The position numbers and the translations under genes were made by a program. A stretch of 64,000 nucleotides of DNA from Tomocerus qinae (taxonomy: Eukaryota > Arthropoda > Collembola > Entomobryomorpha > Tomoceridae), in contig CM034546.1 of assembly GCA_020055645.1 (NCBI GenBank), forward strand, positions 110,887,375-110,951,374, written 5' to 3'. Positions 51,743-63,407 of the stretch are shown piece by piece. Below the pieces are notes generated by a model. The model searched no databases, was not told the origin of the DNA, and saw only the letters and a list, made by a program, of their open reading frames with translations. The stretch's first letter is position 1, and each line of letters begins with the position of its first letter.

Positions 51743-54700
51743 GTAGCTTTTGCAATTTTCCCAATTCAAACACATGCTGTGCTGAAGTTGTAGGGAGTTG
51801 TCTACCTTATTAACAAATTATCAAGTTTTTGCGTTGATTTCTATGTGAAAATATTTCTTTCTACACCTGGGTTGACATGACATGACTTCTGCAGTCAGGA
51901 GTCGTCTTAATTTTGGCATGTCGTGTCATTTTCTTCATAGCCCTACGCATTTCATCTATCTTTTATTTCACGGGACGAGACTTTTCCTTTCTTCAGCACC
52001 TGTCTGTCTGATTGCATGAAAGCCCATCATATCTTTGCCCTGCTCTCTAATTTTAAGTTACATTTCATTTACATTTAGTATATCGGTTCTCTTTGTATTT
52101 GACTTTGTAACTTCTGTTTAAAAGTTCAAACAAACCAATTATAGAAAACTACTAGCAATTTAACTACCAGCAGGATACCTACCTAATTAACCAAGAAAAA
52201 GTAATATTCATAATTGCTCGAATTTTGTAGTCAAACCCATTGGGTTTTCTTTTGTTTAAAATTATGAACAGATCAATTACCATCCAAAGAGGACAAATAA
52301 TTTTATCTCCTGCCGTGCACTAAAAGTAATAGTCATAATTGTTCGGCTCTTTCAAACTTTAAACCGTAAGTTTCCTTCTAGTGGTTTTCATTGAAATCCA
52401 CTCAGACATTTCCCTTAAAATTACTAGCAGACCAATTATTTTTTACAAATAATTAACCAGAATAGTCCCGGATAGGAAGCTAGAAGTAGTAAAAGTAATA
52501 TTCGTAATTGCTCTAAGCTTCTCATTTCGCGTCATGATTTTCTATGCAAATCCGCGCAGCTGGGCTTGAATATGTTAGTTTCTTACAGAGAACAATTCCG
52601 AAGTGATTATTGCGTTTTCACTTGAACCGCTAGCCGTTTCTTCTATTTAATAAGACTGATTCCTTGTGAATTCTGCATAGAACTTTTATCTTAATCAAGA
52701 TCTAAGCACTCCGAAGAGGCTCTAACTAGACGCCAAGTAGGCGCTTCATGCAATAGAGCTTCGCTGGATTTAATAAAATGTACTTTTATAGTCAAATTGA
52801 AGGATTGCACCCACATATGATACTACACATGCACTGCTATATACCATTATAGTACAATTCTCATGTATTCAAATATTTTTGTGTAATATTCGTTAGGTGC
52901 CTTCTAGGTTTACGTATAAATTAGTAGACGGGCTAGGTTGATGTAAAAAGTAAAACTTGATTTATTTACTAACTATCCAACTTCTCATGTTTGTTATGTG
53001 TTCAGTCATCATGCTTTAGCCAATTCATCTGGATTTAAATAAGGTAAGGTTATTTGCCTACATGTGTCATGAATCTACAGTACAAGATAGACATGCAAAT
53101 GTCTTAACGTAAATAAGTAATCGATAGATTTGAGCGATAAGACTCTTGTTCGTTAAGATTGATTCGTATGGCGACACACCTCATCTCATCATCATTGATT
53201 GTCCTATTTCTAGAGCGATTTTTTATCCCTTATGTCTACCACTCTCTACAAATTGGTTAGGCAGGAGGAACCAGATTATTGGCGTTGTCTACCCTGTAGT
53301 AAAATGTTTATTGAGACTATCATCATAGGACTATAACTTACTTTCAACTACTATATACTACATCAGATAGCATCCATTTTCCTTAACTATTACGACATTA
53401 TAATTTGCTAACAAAGTACTTAACTTCTAGTATTACTTGTATGGCCATAATAACTAATAAAGAATTATCTACCAAAAAATTCTACCTAAATTAACTAGAT
53501 AATCTCACGGCAGGGAATTCATTGGCAGTTAGCAAACTTCTTTTCCTGAGTACTGTTGAAAGTTTATCGTGAATAATAATATTATTCGTGCCCTTTCCTG
53601 ATCCTCCATCCTAACTATAGGATTGAATCACTTAATAGATACCTATATGTAAATATGAACAGTATTCCGTTCCCCGTGTTTCACTTGGCATGTCTTTGTT
53701 TTTGGGAAATTTCCATTAGATTTTCCTATAAAACTCAAAGGTCTCTGCGATATGCTCCATCTTCAGATAAGAAATTCATTAAAAAGCAATCATACCCATT
53801 GCATTTGTGTTCTTTTTTTGCATCAATTTAGCAATTTCAATTCAAGAACATTACTGCAAGAGGAGAGGTAGGAAACTACAGCAAGATTCACAGGTGCTTT
53901 GTTAAGCATACAATTCCTAATGTTGTACAAGATAAAAACACACAAATAAATTATCCAGCCTAATAGAGATATAGACTTAAAGAGTAGCTCAATAGGTAAA
54001 TATCCAGATCTTCCCTTTAGATTACAGAGTAAATGGCAGATTGTGACTTAAAGACCTATACCGTATAATATAGAGAAAAGCCAGTTTAATATATTATCTA
54101 GATAGCCTGCATAATGCTACATGCTAAATCACACAATCAAATAGAGTATAAACAAAATTACATGTTAGTCCTTTCATTTTGTGTTCCAACACGTTAAATA
54201 AAACTTAAGTCAGTAAGCTAACATAACATTATGTAGATAGGCCTAAAAAACAATATGAACATAATGCATTAGGTAGAAAGGAGGAAAGGAGATTACAGAT
54301 TGGCTCCAACAGCATAATATTAAATATAAATACAATGCATCTCTTATACTACATTTTAGACCTTAGGAATAGTTCACTAGGGATTTCTACCCTATAGCAA
54401 AATATTACGTCTTATGAATTCAGTTCAATTTGTTTTACATGTAATGCCTCTCCATTTTAAATGAGGCAAGATGGATCAATGAAGGACTTGTGCATTTCTA
54501 TAAGTATGTTGTTAGTTCACTGTGCAGTGTGCACAGTACCGAAATGATTATTAACAGTAGGTAGTTTCATGAATAATACAAAACGCTCGTTGTTTCTCTT
54601 TTCAAATGCACCTACACAATTATTTATTACTTTCGCATTTGCAACAACCGCACATTTACATTTACAAACAGAACAGTCGATAAAGGAGACTTATGGAAAA

Positions 54701-57700
54701 TGGAGAAGGAGGGTTACCGAATTTCATTCTCGCCGTAGGGTCGAGTTCTAGGATTGATGTTGCGTGTCAGTAACTCATAATTCTGTTCTGTACATGGATT
54801 CTGTGATAAAATTATGCTTCTTGAAATTATACGTGTAAGTGTTAACGCTGGAATATAATTTTTAATTCTTTTAGGTTTCACCATAATTGTATTTACAAGT
54901 AAATAAGTAATGTAATTGGTTGCCAATAATAAGCATTGAATAATCATGGAGATCAGCTCGTTGAATTTTCTTGGTATTATATTGCGAATGATATTAGCTG
55001 ATTTTAAGTGGATAGAGAAGAGCACGCGTGTGAACTTTTGTTTTGCCTCTGTGCTTACTAATTGCTTATAAGTATTATGGCTGTTGTTAATGATGATGGT
55101 TTTCGTTTTGAACTGAGAAGCATGCAGTTGGTGAAATCAATATACTAACGATAAGTACAAGTGCTTAGAAGTTCTAAGGTGGTCATACATTTATTATATA
55201 ATAACCATAATAATAAAATCATTACTTAGAGCAGGAAATTAAAGCAGACAATTGGCCAGGTTAATTGAAATGTGTTGTATTTAATGCAATTGCAATAATA
55301 CAGCGTAATATTGGGTTGTTGAGTAATTACAATGGTAAGTTTACTATTTTTATGGTTACTATTTCATTAGGACTTGCACATAGATCATTTACATCTACGT
55401 GATTGCCTATTCACTTGAGGTTTTACTAATTGTAAATTATTGCTTGTTATCTCTATACACAAATATTCATTCATTAATTACATGCTTACTTGCTTCTTCA
55501 CAAAGAGGTTAATACAAACCTTCTTCTTAAGTCAACCTATATTTTTAAAACTTATAGGTCCTCTCCCGCAGTCATATTTTTATTTCACTATTCTAAACGC
55601 TAATAATATATTTCATGGTAATGTGATAGCAGAGCTAATTCACCCAAATTACATACAGCTTTACTACCAATTAACCACAACTAGCTTAGTCACATTTCAC
55701 TCTTTATACCGCAGCAGCAGGAGAGCTAAACCTAAATAATAGTCATTCCTATTCAATATCCTAATTTATTTTTCAGTTTATTTGTACTGACGTTGTTTAT
55801 AAATACAATTACCAGAGCTTGCTCTCTCTACACTGTAACTCATTAATAACTCACTCTTCTTGCAGTAGGACGTACCCCAACAGTTCAACACGCAGCCTTC
55901 TCCCGTGTCACTACTCTTAAATTATTAAAGGAAGACTGACTCTATTCTATTTACAGATTTAGCGGTTTGACCTTTCACGAAATGACTTTTAAACAAATTA
56001 CACAGCTAAAATCTATTCAAATCTACAACATTATTTATTTACTTACTTCTCCTGCACTCTAATAATGTTTTCATTACATGCCAACATTATTTCGTGAAAA
56101 AGGAAACAAATGTCATATTATTATTGTGTATTATTTAATAACCTTTTTGGATTTATTATCACATTGAAAATAATACATTAGAACTATGTAGAAATATTAA
56201 GAAAGATATTATTAATTATTATCTACAATATTGGTTGTAAATGAGAAATAATAAGAATGCTAAAAATATAAAATCGGAACGTAAATCTGAAAATTGTAAT
56301 ATGGAAGGAATAGTATTAACAATGTAGTATCATGTATTTGATACTAAAGTAATGCAACTCTGGCTATAGCTGTAGTGTATTTCATAGGTGTATTTTCTGT
56401 GTATGTAATCAGTGAAATGAAATAGAGGAGCATGTAGTTTAATGGTTAGGGAAATTCGTAGAGAGGATGAGCTGAGTCTTAATGATGATGTTGGTTTCGC
56501 GGTGAGCTATTGAAAATTATAGGAGTTCCCTTAATGACGCTGTAATGCCAGAGACCACAAGAGATGGGCTTTAATTACATGGCTTTTAGTCTAATTAATT
56601 AATTAGCAAATGAAACTGTGTATTCAAGGCTATTGAGATGTTAGTCCGTCTGCGTTAGCTCTATCTGGGATCTCTCGATGGTTAAGTTCGTCTCGTCGAC
56701 TTCCACCAAGTGCTAACGAGTGAGTGTCTGTGAGACAGACAACTCTTTCCTTCTGATGAGAGTCACTGGAGCTTTCAGTCATTTATCGCTTTATGGCTCC
56801 TCTTATTATGCAATGAGATCCGTAATCCTCTGTTTAAAGCTATACTACTCACTAGTTATGATATCATCTGCTCTTATCATATATGAATCTGGAAAGATTA
56901 TCTCGCTTTCTTTCACTGCGTCTGTGTATTTAATTTGCAATTTTTATCAGGTTTATTTTTTAATTCTCTTGTTTTATAGTGCTGTCTGTCTGCGCTTTTT
57001 CCTGAACTAACAAAATACTATTTATTATCTACTCGGAGATTAGTTATTGACGTATTTTTTGAACTAAAGCATGTAATCTAGTATATAAATCCTACTTGTA
57101 CACTCCACAATAGTAGTAATTTAAATTTTTCCCGAGTATTTTTTCGTAGAGTGAATCTGTTGATAGTTTGTACTACTGATACTAATATTTTGCACTTTTG
57201 TTTTGCACAGATGTTTGAAAAATAGCTACAAAAGATTCCTTGCCTGCCTCTTCTATGTTCTCTAGAAGAAAAGATGATTTATGGATGATTCACAAGAGTT
57301 TTCGGATTGTGATGATTGGTTGGAGTTATAGAAATTTTATGGTTCAGATAACCGCATGATGAACAATTTTCGTGAGAGAAGTACCACATAACCCAACTAA
57401 ACGTAGTGTTAATAACATATACTTAAAATGCATTTCATTGGGAACTAGTTGAACGTCTGGAGTTGAGACATTCTTGTTTTAGCTTCAATAATCTATATCT
57501 GTATAGTGCAATCTCAACTACTAACTAGTAACAATCTGCTTTTAATGTATGTACAACTTGTCTAATTTATTGGAGTTTTCTCAGCAACTAACGTGACTGT
57601 TCAGGAGCATGATATGTTTGAGATTAAACGACACTAATGAGCCCAAGGAGATAGATCAGAGAGTGAGCCAGAAGGATTTATGGCAATGGAGTGGTGATAA

Positions 57701-58553
57701 TGGTATTTACTTAAAACGAATGAACCTATAGATATTATATTTGTGCAGATTAGTATATTATTATCAGTCTCCTAGCTAAATATAAGTATCTCTAACTGGC
57801 TCTAATATATCATGAATCAAATGCTAATAATTTACACTATTACACTTTACAGGAGGGGATGGCAAGGAAGAGAGGAAAAAAAGACCTAGGACTGCCTTCA
57901 CGGCACAACAAGTCAAGTCACTAGAATCGGAATTCGAGAGAAATAAATATTTGTCAGTAGCTAAAAGATCGCAGTTGGCCAGAAGTCTGAAGTTGACAGA
58001 GACCCAAGTGAGTGAGCTACTTGACTAACTACTATCGCTCTCTAATGTAATGAGCAGAGTATTATAGAGATAGTTCCACTCATTATCCTAGCATACACAT
58101 TGCTACTACAACGAGGAAATTGGATGCGACAACTAATACAGTGTCGTTGTCATTACTTCACCAAACTTTAGTTTTACGTTACAATTCTCTCCTTCCCTCC
58201 TCTATCCACTTATACTTGTCTATATGCAATCAAACACACTCTTCCCAACTACCTATCTTACCATACAACTCTTGACTACTCGTTTGGTTACTCTTTAATC
58301 TGTGACATCTGTGTCTGCATTTTTTCAGATAAAAATCTGGTTTCAAAATCGTCGTACAAAGTGGAAACGCAAATATACAAGCGAGTTGGAGATAGCGGCT
58401 CAACAGTATTACTCAGCTATGGGTCTCGTTTCTCCCCGGCCCATGGTACTCGGTGACCGTCTTTGGCTCTTTCCCAATGGACATTTTGTACCATCCCCTC
58501 CCTTACCTTTACCCTTTCCTCCCCCTCAACAATCTAACCATTCTCCCATTTAA
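51574..58553 (+). CDS. ANTP-class, NK-like homeodomain transcription factor (three exons, complete)
   Basis: Exons 51574-51742, 57853-58007 and 58329-58553 join in frame (169+155+225 bases) to 182 codons plus stop. Residues 8-14, FTIDSIL, form an eh1-like motif, the Groucho corepressor-binding peptide of many NK-like and Engrailed-type repressors. Residues 17-55 are Ser/Asp/Glu-rich. The homeodomain is residues 65-124: [10 protein letters not shown] near its start, [12 protein letters not shown] over helix 2, and [15 protein letters not shown] as recognition helix, with Trp48, Phe49, Gln50, Asn51, Arg53 and Thr54. The intron between homeodomain residues 44 and 45 is a known conserved position in many ANTP-class genes. 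The tail has a [11 protein letters not shown] box and a Pro-rich end. The family is not fixed: BarH-, Bari- or lms/Nedx-like are candidates. It probably acts in the nucleus as a repressor. The ATG was chosen because it is the first one, just ahead of the eh1 motif, with an in-frame stop upstream at 51514. Confidence 0.88.
52134..52513. repeat. Three-unit tandem array with TAATTG cores
   Basis: Seen: three diverged units begin with a variant of ACCAATTA (52134, 52272 and 52431). Each ends with AAAAGTAATATTCATAATTG or a variant (52197-52219, 52322-52344 and 52491-52513). Units 1 and 3 also share AATTAACCA. Spacing is about 140-160 bases. The ends are kept far better than the middles, which suggests selection on the binding words rather than simple decay. 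The array starts 390 bases into intron 1. Confidence 0.6.
54036..54060. repeat. Lone copy of the upstream repeat core
   Basis: GCAGATTGTGACTTAAAG followed by ACCTATA matches unit 2 of the upstream array (48017-48040) with two single-base insertions and a substitution. The same element therefore sits on both sides of exon 1. Confidence 0.5.
54519..54537. promoter_or_regulatory. ACTGTGCA-GTG-TGCACAGT palindrome, copy 2
   Basis: Perfect eight-base arms around GTG. It begins with the same GTTC context as copy 1 (21942-21953) and equals that copy with an internal expansion. It lies in intron 1 of the homeobox gene. Confidence 0.4.
56591..56606. promoter_or_regulatory. Palindromic TAATTA cluster in intron 1
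   Basis: CTAATTAATTAATTAG is a perfect 16-base palindrome with overlapping TAATTA homeodomain sites. It lies in a motif-dense patch (about 56500-56680) that also has CTTTAATTACA. Candidate binding platform for Gln50 homeodomain proteins. Confidence 0.35.
57853..58007 (+). CDS. Homeobox gene exon 2 (homeodomain residues 1-44)
   Basis: The acceptor CACTTTACAG|GAGG and the donor CCAA|GTGAGT are both close to consensus. It encodes a basic lead-in (KEERKK), then [10 protein letters not shown] through LKLTETQ, that is helices 1 and 2 and the turn. The exon ends exactly at homeodomain residue Gln44. Confidence 0.92.
58008..58328 (+). other. Intron 2 (phase 0)
   Basis: 321 bases, GTGAGT to a pyrimidine-rich TTTTTTCAG. 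It interrupts the homeodomain between residues 44 and 45. Confidence 0.9.
58329..58553 (+). CDS. Homeobox gene exon 3 (recognition helix and C-terminal tail)
   Basis: It encodes [15 protein letters not shown], the remainder of the homeodomain, then [13 protein letters not shown], a [14 protein letters not shown] box and a Pro-rich end closing with TAA (58551-58553). Confidence 0.92.
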   Translation: MKIWFQNRRTKWKRKYTSELEIAAQQYYSAMGLVSPRPMVLGDRLWLFPNGHFVPSPPLPLPFPPPQQSNHSPI

Positions 58554-58617
58554 TTATACTAACAAATCATAGATTAGCTATATACATAAACACGATAGTT
58601 CTATCATCCATCAAGAA

Positions 58618-58623
58618 AATAAA
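58618..58623 (+). terminator. Candidate poly(A) signal of the homeobox gene
   Basis: AATAAA 65 bases past the stop codon on the same strand. The closeness makes it plausible, but a longer 3' UTR is possible. Confidence 0.4.
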
Positions 58624-61504
58624 TTCGTATAATGCTATCTAACAATCACTATTATATCCATTGTCACTAAGTACCAAGTCTTCAATTAATACTTGACACA
58701 TGACGCTACTGTTTGTAATCCAACCGTAAGGACATATTATTCAATTCATTACCAGCGCTCCCAATTAACTTCCTTTAGGGTTTATTATCGTCTTCCTCTC
58801 TTACATAATATAAAATTGCTCTAATTTTGTGCCATAATGCTCCTTTGCCTACAATACACATTTAACAAACATTGAACATGATATCTACAACTCCAGGTTC
58901 ATATTCGTTACTTATTGCACTTGGAATATGCAATTTATTCAATTTGTGGTTAATATTCGAATACTTTTTATACATAAAAATTGGTATTACGAGTTAAACT
59001 CTATTAGATTGGTGATTTTCTCTTAATGTTTCTGATTAATTAAAACTGTTTTCCATGTTTAAGACTTGTTTCCTTGAATAATATTCTGTTTGAAAATTGT
59101 AAGTATATTCATAGCTGTGTCAATTAAGTAATAGATTGTATTGACCTTAGGTAATTTGTCTCACAGTTTTGTTAACCCATTTCTAAATCATTGCTCTCGA
59201 ACCATGACTTGTTCACATGTTTATTACACAGAGAGTAGCATTTATTTTATTCTAGGTTCTTTGGTAAGTACTATAGCTAATACTTTGTGAGTTGGAGTAA
59301 TATATGGCCATACCCATAACTCATAATTCAATGACAATAGGCAGGCTTTTTCATGGAAAAAATAAGCTACTAAAAGCGTCATTCTATTAGCCGGTCTTTG
59401 TCTTCATCTTTTATAGACTCTGTCATGCATTGTACTGCCATTGGCCAAACAAGTAATTCTACTGCATGATTTGCAATTTACTATTCCTATTGTTTAAATT
59501 CTGATTAAGGTTTACTCTGTCTGTATAGTTGAGTGCAGTATGCAGTATGCACTAACAACGAAATCTTAAACAATGTTAAAAATTTATAGGGTAGGATTAC
59601 GAGGCAGAATACAAAGTTAAAATCCCATGAATTTCTAAAATTAGTACCACACTTTTTAAGGGGCAGATGAAGAAATGTATTTAATGGATTAGAGTCTGGA
59701 GTACTATGCACTTTATACCGAATCTTACACAAAATTATACTACGTTTACCCCGTTGTATCTGTTTCCTTTGGATGTAGTATTACATATTCTAACTATAAA
59801 TATATATGCTTGTTCTTAAAGTTATACAAACAATTGTAGTAAAATGTTGCAAAAAATGCGCTGAAAATGTATATAGTATATTGTGTCGCATTACAAGCAT
59901 TGTAAAGACTTGGTATTACAATTTTTAAAGCATTTGGTTGATAGGTAGTTAGTTCTGATACTTAAAATGTACTTAAGTACCCATTGTCGCCATTATGTAG
60001 TCCATTTGTAAATTTGTAATCCTTTCTTGTCAATTTATTGCACTATCAGCAATAGCCATAGAGAATAATTGTATGAATGAAAGGAGTGAATGGTTTGAAT
60101 GTATCAACTACTATGATTATTGGTAGATATTTTACGTATGCATTTGTACTACTTGTATAATAGTTAGTGGAGGGATGTGGAATGCGTGGTAGTTCATCCT
60201 GCATTTTAGAGTTCAACAATGTACAATTGACTGTATGGAGACTAAAATATCGAATTGGACGTATCGCGGTTGAGTAAGTGCATTGTTCATTGTATAAGTA
60301 AAAGAAGGTCTGCTAAACCGAAGTGGCCATTAGGTTGAGTAGATGTGCGGAGAATTTTGTGGCCAAATCATGGGATATAATGGGCAGAATCCACAACAGA
60401 CTCAAATGCTGTGGTGGGTTGTGAACCAAACCAACGAAAGGCGTACTTTTCTATTGAAACCATTACATTTATCATCTCTGTATATATTTTACATTACAGA
60501 ATATAACCAAATGATGTAACCAGTTACCAAAATAGTTTAGCAAATCTAACTGACAATACCAAATCAAATACCAGTGCCTTTTTTAGTCCTTACACACTAC
60601 TATATTGTATTATACTCAACTTGTACAGCAATAAAAACAGAAAACACTTATTCAAACTACTTTCAGTCCAACAATTCTCAACTCAATTTTTTTTCTGCTT
60701 AGTGATGACAATTGGTAAATACTCATTTGTGTATACACAATCTTGAACTATACGGGATTATCACCATTTTATACTGAGTTTCATCTCATGTTTACTTCGT
60801 GCAAATCGAGTCTCATACTTTGGTTGGAATTTTTCACTTTTTAGACTATTATCTTTCATGATCGATATTTAATACAACGATCTGACCTCATATCAACATG
60901 TTTTGCAGTGTGATGCTCTGGGCATTCTGGGTATCTACCATCGAATTTCCACTCATTTTTCGAAGAAATGTCGAAATATTTGAGTTTTCATAAGAGCTAG
61001 AACTAAAGCACTTTCCCCCATATGCAGCAAATTAAAAAAATTTTGTCCCAAACTATTCCTATTTTAGTGTCAATGTCAAATACAGAAATCCTTAAATCTA
61101 AAACACCAAGTTTCCTTTAGGTACACAATGAGAATTTCTCCAAAGACCATTCTGAGAGATTAGTTTTATAGAGAACTGGCTTTAATGCCATTCTGCCAAA
61201 CCTGAAATCTGGAATTATTAATATTGAAATATTATTCATTAGATCACACTCTCTACTGCATGCTCAATTGATATACATGTGTATAGTTAAAATATTTATG
61301 CTATGAAATATGATGCTTGTTACGCAAATATCTGAATTGGAACATTATTTTATTTTATCAGTACTACAGTTTGTCCGTTATTAATGTGCACCTGTCAAAA
61401 TGAAAAAAATAACTCTTTTAAGCTGTAGGTAGCATTAGCATTATTTTTAAAAAATGAACAACATTTGAAGACCAAAATGGAACAAATGCGACTCCATAAA
61501 AACG

Positions 61505-61660
61505 AATTAGGCTTAGTTGAACTGTTAGTCTAAATTCGTCTAAAAGCAGACGCAAATGTTAAATGTTCGTTTAAATTGGACCAAGTAGTCCAACTTGGTT
61601 TAAGTTCGTCTAAGTTCGTACTACATTGGTTTAAGTTGGGGTACATTGGGCTAAGTATAA
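61505..61660. repeat. Degenerate short tandem repeat
   Basis: Variants of TTTAAGTTCGTCTAA and ACATTGGTTTAAGTTGGG recur at about 10-25 base steps across 150 bases. It leads directly into the coding-like stretch that follows. Confidence 0.5.
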
Positions 61661-61830
61661 AATTAGAGACGATTCATACTACAAGCGAGTGTTATGATGA
61701 TACTGAATATCGCATATCCATGGAAGTTCATAGGACTGGATCAGAGACGCGTAAGCTAGTAAAAGGAACGGACAACCACATCAGGATTATTGGCTTACCC
61801 GCGTCAGCTTGCGGCTCTACTCTGAGCTAA
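61651..61830 (+). other. Coding-like open stretch of unknown function
   Basis: Seen: after the degenerate repeat, about 59 codons (the frame is open from 61576) have purine-first codons and mixed composition unlike the flanks. They read TSECYDDTEYRISMEVHR, then a Lys/Arg-rich part and HIRIIGLPASACGS, and end at TAA (61828-61830). The YRISMEV... / ...IRIIGLP spacing is loosely like the strands of a fibronectin type III domain, but I cannot confirm this. Possible splice sites inside (ACGC|GTAAGC at 61751) allow a shorter exon. It could be an orphan exon or a mobile-element remnant. Confidence 0.2.
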
Positions 61831-62933
61831 CGCAAACTCCTATTTTGTAGAGTTGTTAGACTTTGCACCAGAATGCACTTGACTTTGTTTGTCCCTTAGC
61901 GTTATCACTCGCCTTATTTGACTATTCATTAAGTAGGATTAACCTACTCTGCATTCTTTACAGACGCAGTCATTCCACGCTTTGGAATTTTAATTGACTA
62001 TAAGTAATTGCTTCATACCTTATACAAATACAGATGAACTGCACGTATCTTATGCTGACACTACTCTAATTTCATACTTAGTTATACTTATGTAGTAAAA
62101 TCATATAAGTAGTACAACATTATTAGAAAACTGCACTGCCCAACAAACATTATCGCAGTAATGATATAAATATTAACTGTATTATATACAGATGAAGGTT
62201 AATATCGTGTCATAGATGTAAATGTTGGATAAATGAGAAGATTGCTTTTGTAAGGAATCATTGCAATAACTATAATAAAACCTACATAAAGGTGTAATTC
62301 CGATTGCAGAGATCTCATTTAATATGTCTACATTTTTGGAATGTTTGCTTGCCGACATAGGAGTGATGTGAATATTTTAATGAGTAACATAATATTGTCT
62401 GCAAACTAGAATTGGATTTCTTAAACTTAAGCATACCAAGTAGCATTATCTGCATACATGGAGCAATTGTCACATTCACAAGTAATATGCATAGCTATTG
62501 TTTAACTTCTAGCACTGTTTATTAAAATGTGATCCTATTGATATTTGCGAACAAGTGTTACCAATTCGGTAAGATTTTTTGTTAATTAACGCTTAGTAAG
62601 CATGACTGGACTGGATTAACAGTTCAAATCACGAGTCTACACTGAAAAATGCAATGCACACTAGGATTTCATCATACAACTGTTGTTAATTATAAATAAC
62701 TATGTATGAAAATGCAGTACAAATTAAAAGAGCAATTACACTTTTATTGGTCTTAGCAATTAACAGAAGCCATTGAGTCAGACTTAGTACCGATTACAGT
62801 CGCTGGTGTGTAATAATATGTAAATTGTATACTCGAGGTTTTAACCTACGGATTTAAATGCACTTGTGTCTGGCAAGTAAAAGTAAATAATTTAAATAAA
62901 TGCAGTTTGTGATAATCATTTGTTAACAACATC

Positions 62934-62939
62934 TTTATT
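62934..62939 (-). terminator. Candidate poly(A) signal of the Spätzle-like gene
   Basis: AATAAA on the minus strand, about 210 bases past the stop codon of the Spätzle-like gene. Chance occurrence cannot be excluded. Confidence 0.3.
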
Positions 62940-63150
62940 CGGTTAGCTTTGTGTGAAACAGGTATAAATAATAAAATAATATTTAATACTGGTTGAGATT
63001 CTGAGAATTGGGAGGCATGTCATGTCTATAACGATTAAATGCATTTAAATATGTATCTTCAGTTGGTAGAGCAGGATGCATATTTCCGAGCTACATAGAC
63101 AACTATATATTTAAATGAAATTTCTAAGGTTGACTAAGATTCCATCGCTA

Positions 63151-63407
63151 TTAAGGAACATGAATTCTGCATGCGCATCCACTTCTCAGTTGAATATAGT
63201 CCATTCTCCATCCAGAATTGACTTCATTTTCGGATCCAAAATCTCTTACTAATGCGTAACTATAAGAGTATTGTTGTTCGCAGCGTGAATTGTGTAGGTG
63301 TTTACGGTCCAAATATTTACAGCGTTCGTTTACAATTGCAGGATCGCACGAAGTCTCATAAAATCTTTGTTTGACTCCTTCCGTTTGATACAATTCTACC
63401 AAATCTC
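63151..63407 (-). CDS. Spätzle-like gene, last exon (most of the cystine knot)
   Basis: The acceptor is GGGATTTCCAG|GAGATT. The first two bases complete a Gly codon with the G of the preceding exon. It encodes 84 residues, DLVELYQTEGVKQRFYETSC onward, and stops at TAA (63153-63151). Five of the seven domain cysteines lie here. Confidence 0.88.

Larger units (their letters stand above)
51743..57852 (+). other. Intron 1 of the NK-like homeobox gene (phase 1)
   Basis: 6.1 kb with GT at the start and TTTACAG at the end. No supportable exon inside. It holds the TAATTG tandem array (52134-52513), a lone copy of the upstream repeat core (54036-54060), the long palindrome at 54519-54537, two octamers (52544-52551 and 53093-53100) and a TAATTA palindrome (56591-56606). 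Such large first introns of homeobox genes often carry enhancers (known). The assignment here is inference. Confidence 0.7.
58624..62930. other. Intergenic DNA between convergent genes
   Basis: Mostly AT-rich with no clear gene. The exceptions are a degenerate TAAGTTCGTC-like repeat (61505-61660) and an adjoining open frame with coding-like codon choice (61576-61830). Confidence 0.5.

Noticed and set aside
62575-62640. tRNA B-box-like GTTCAAATCAC
   Set aside because: No A-box, no cloverleaf arms and no acceptor stem could be found around it.
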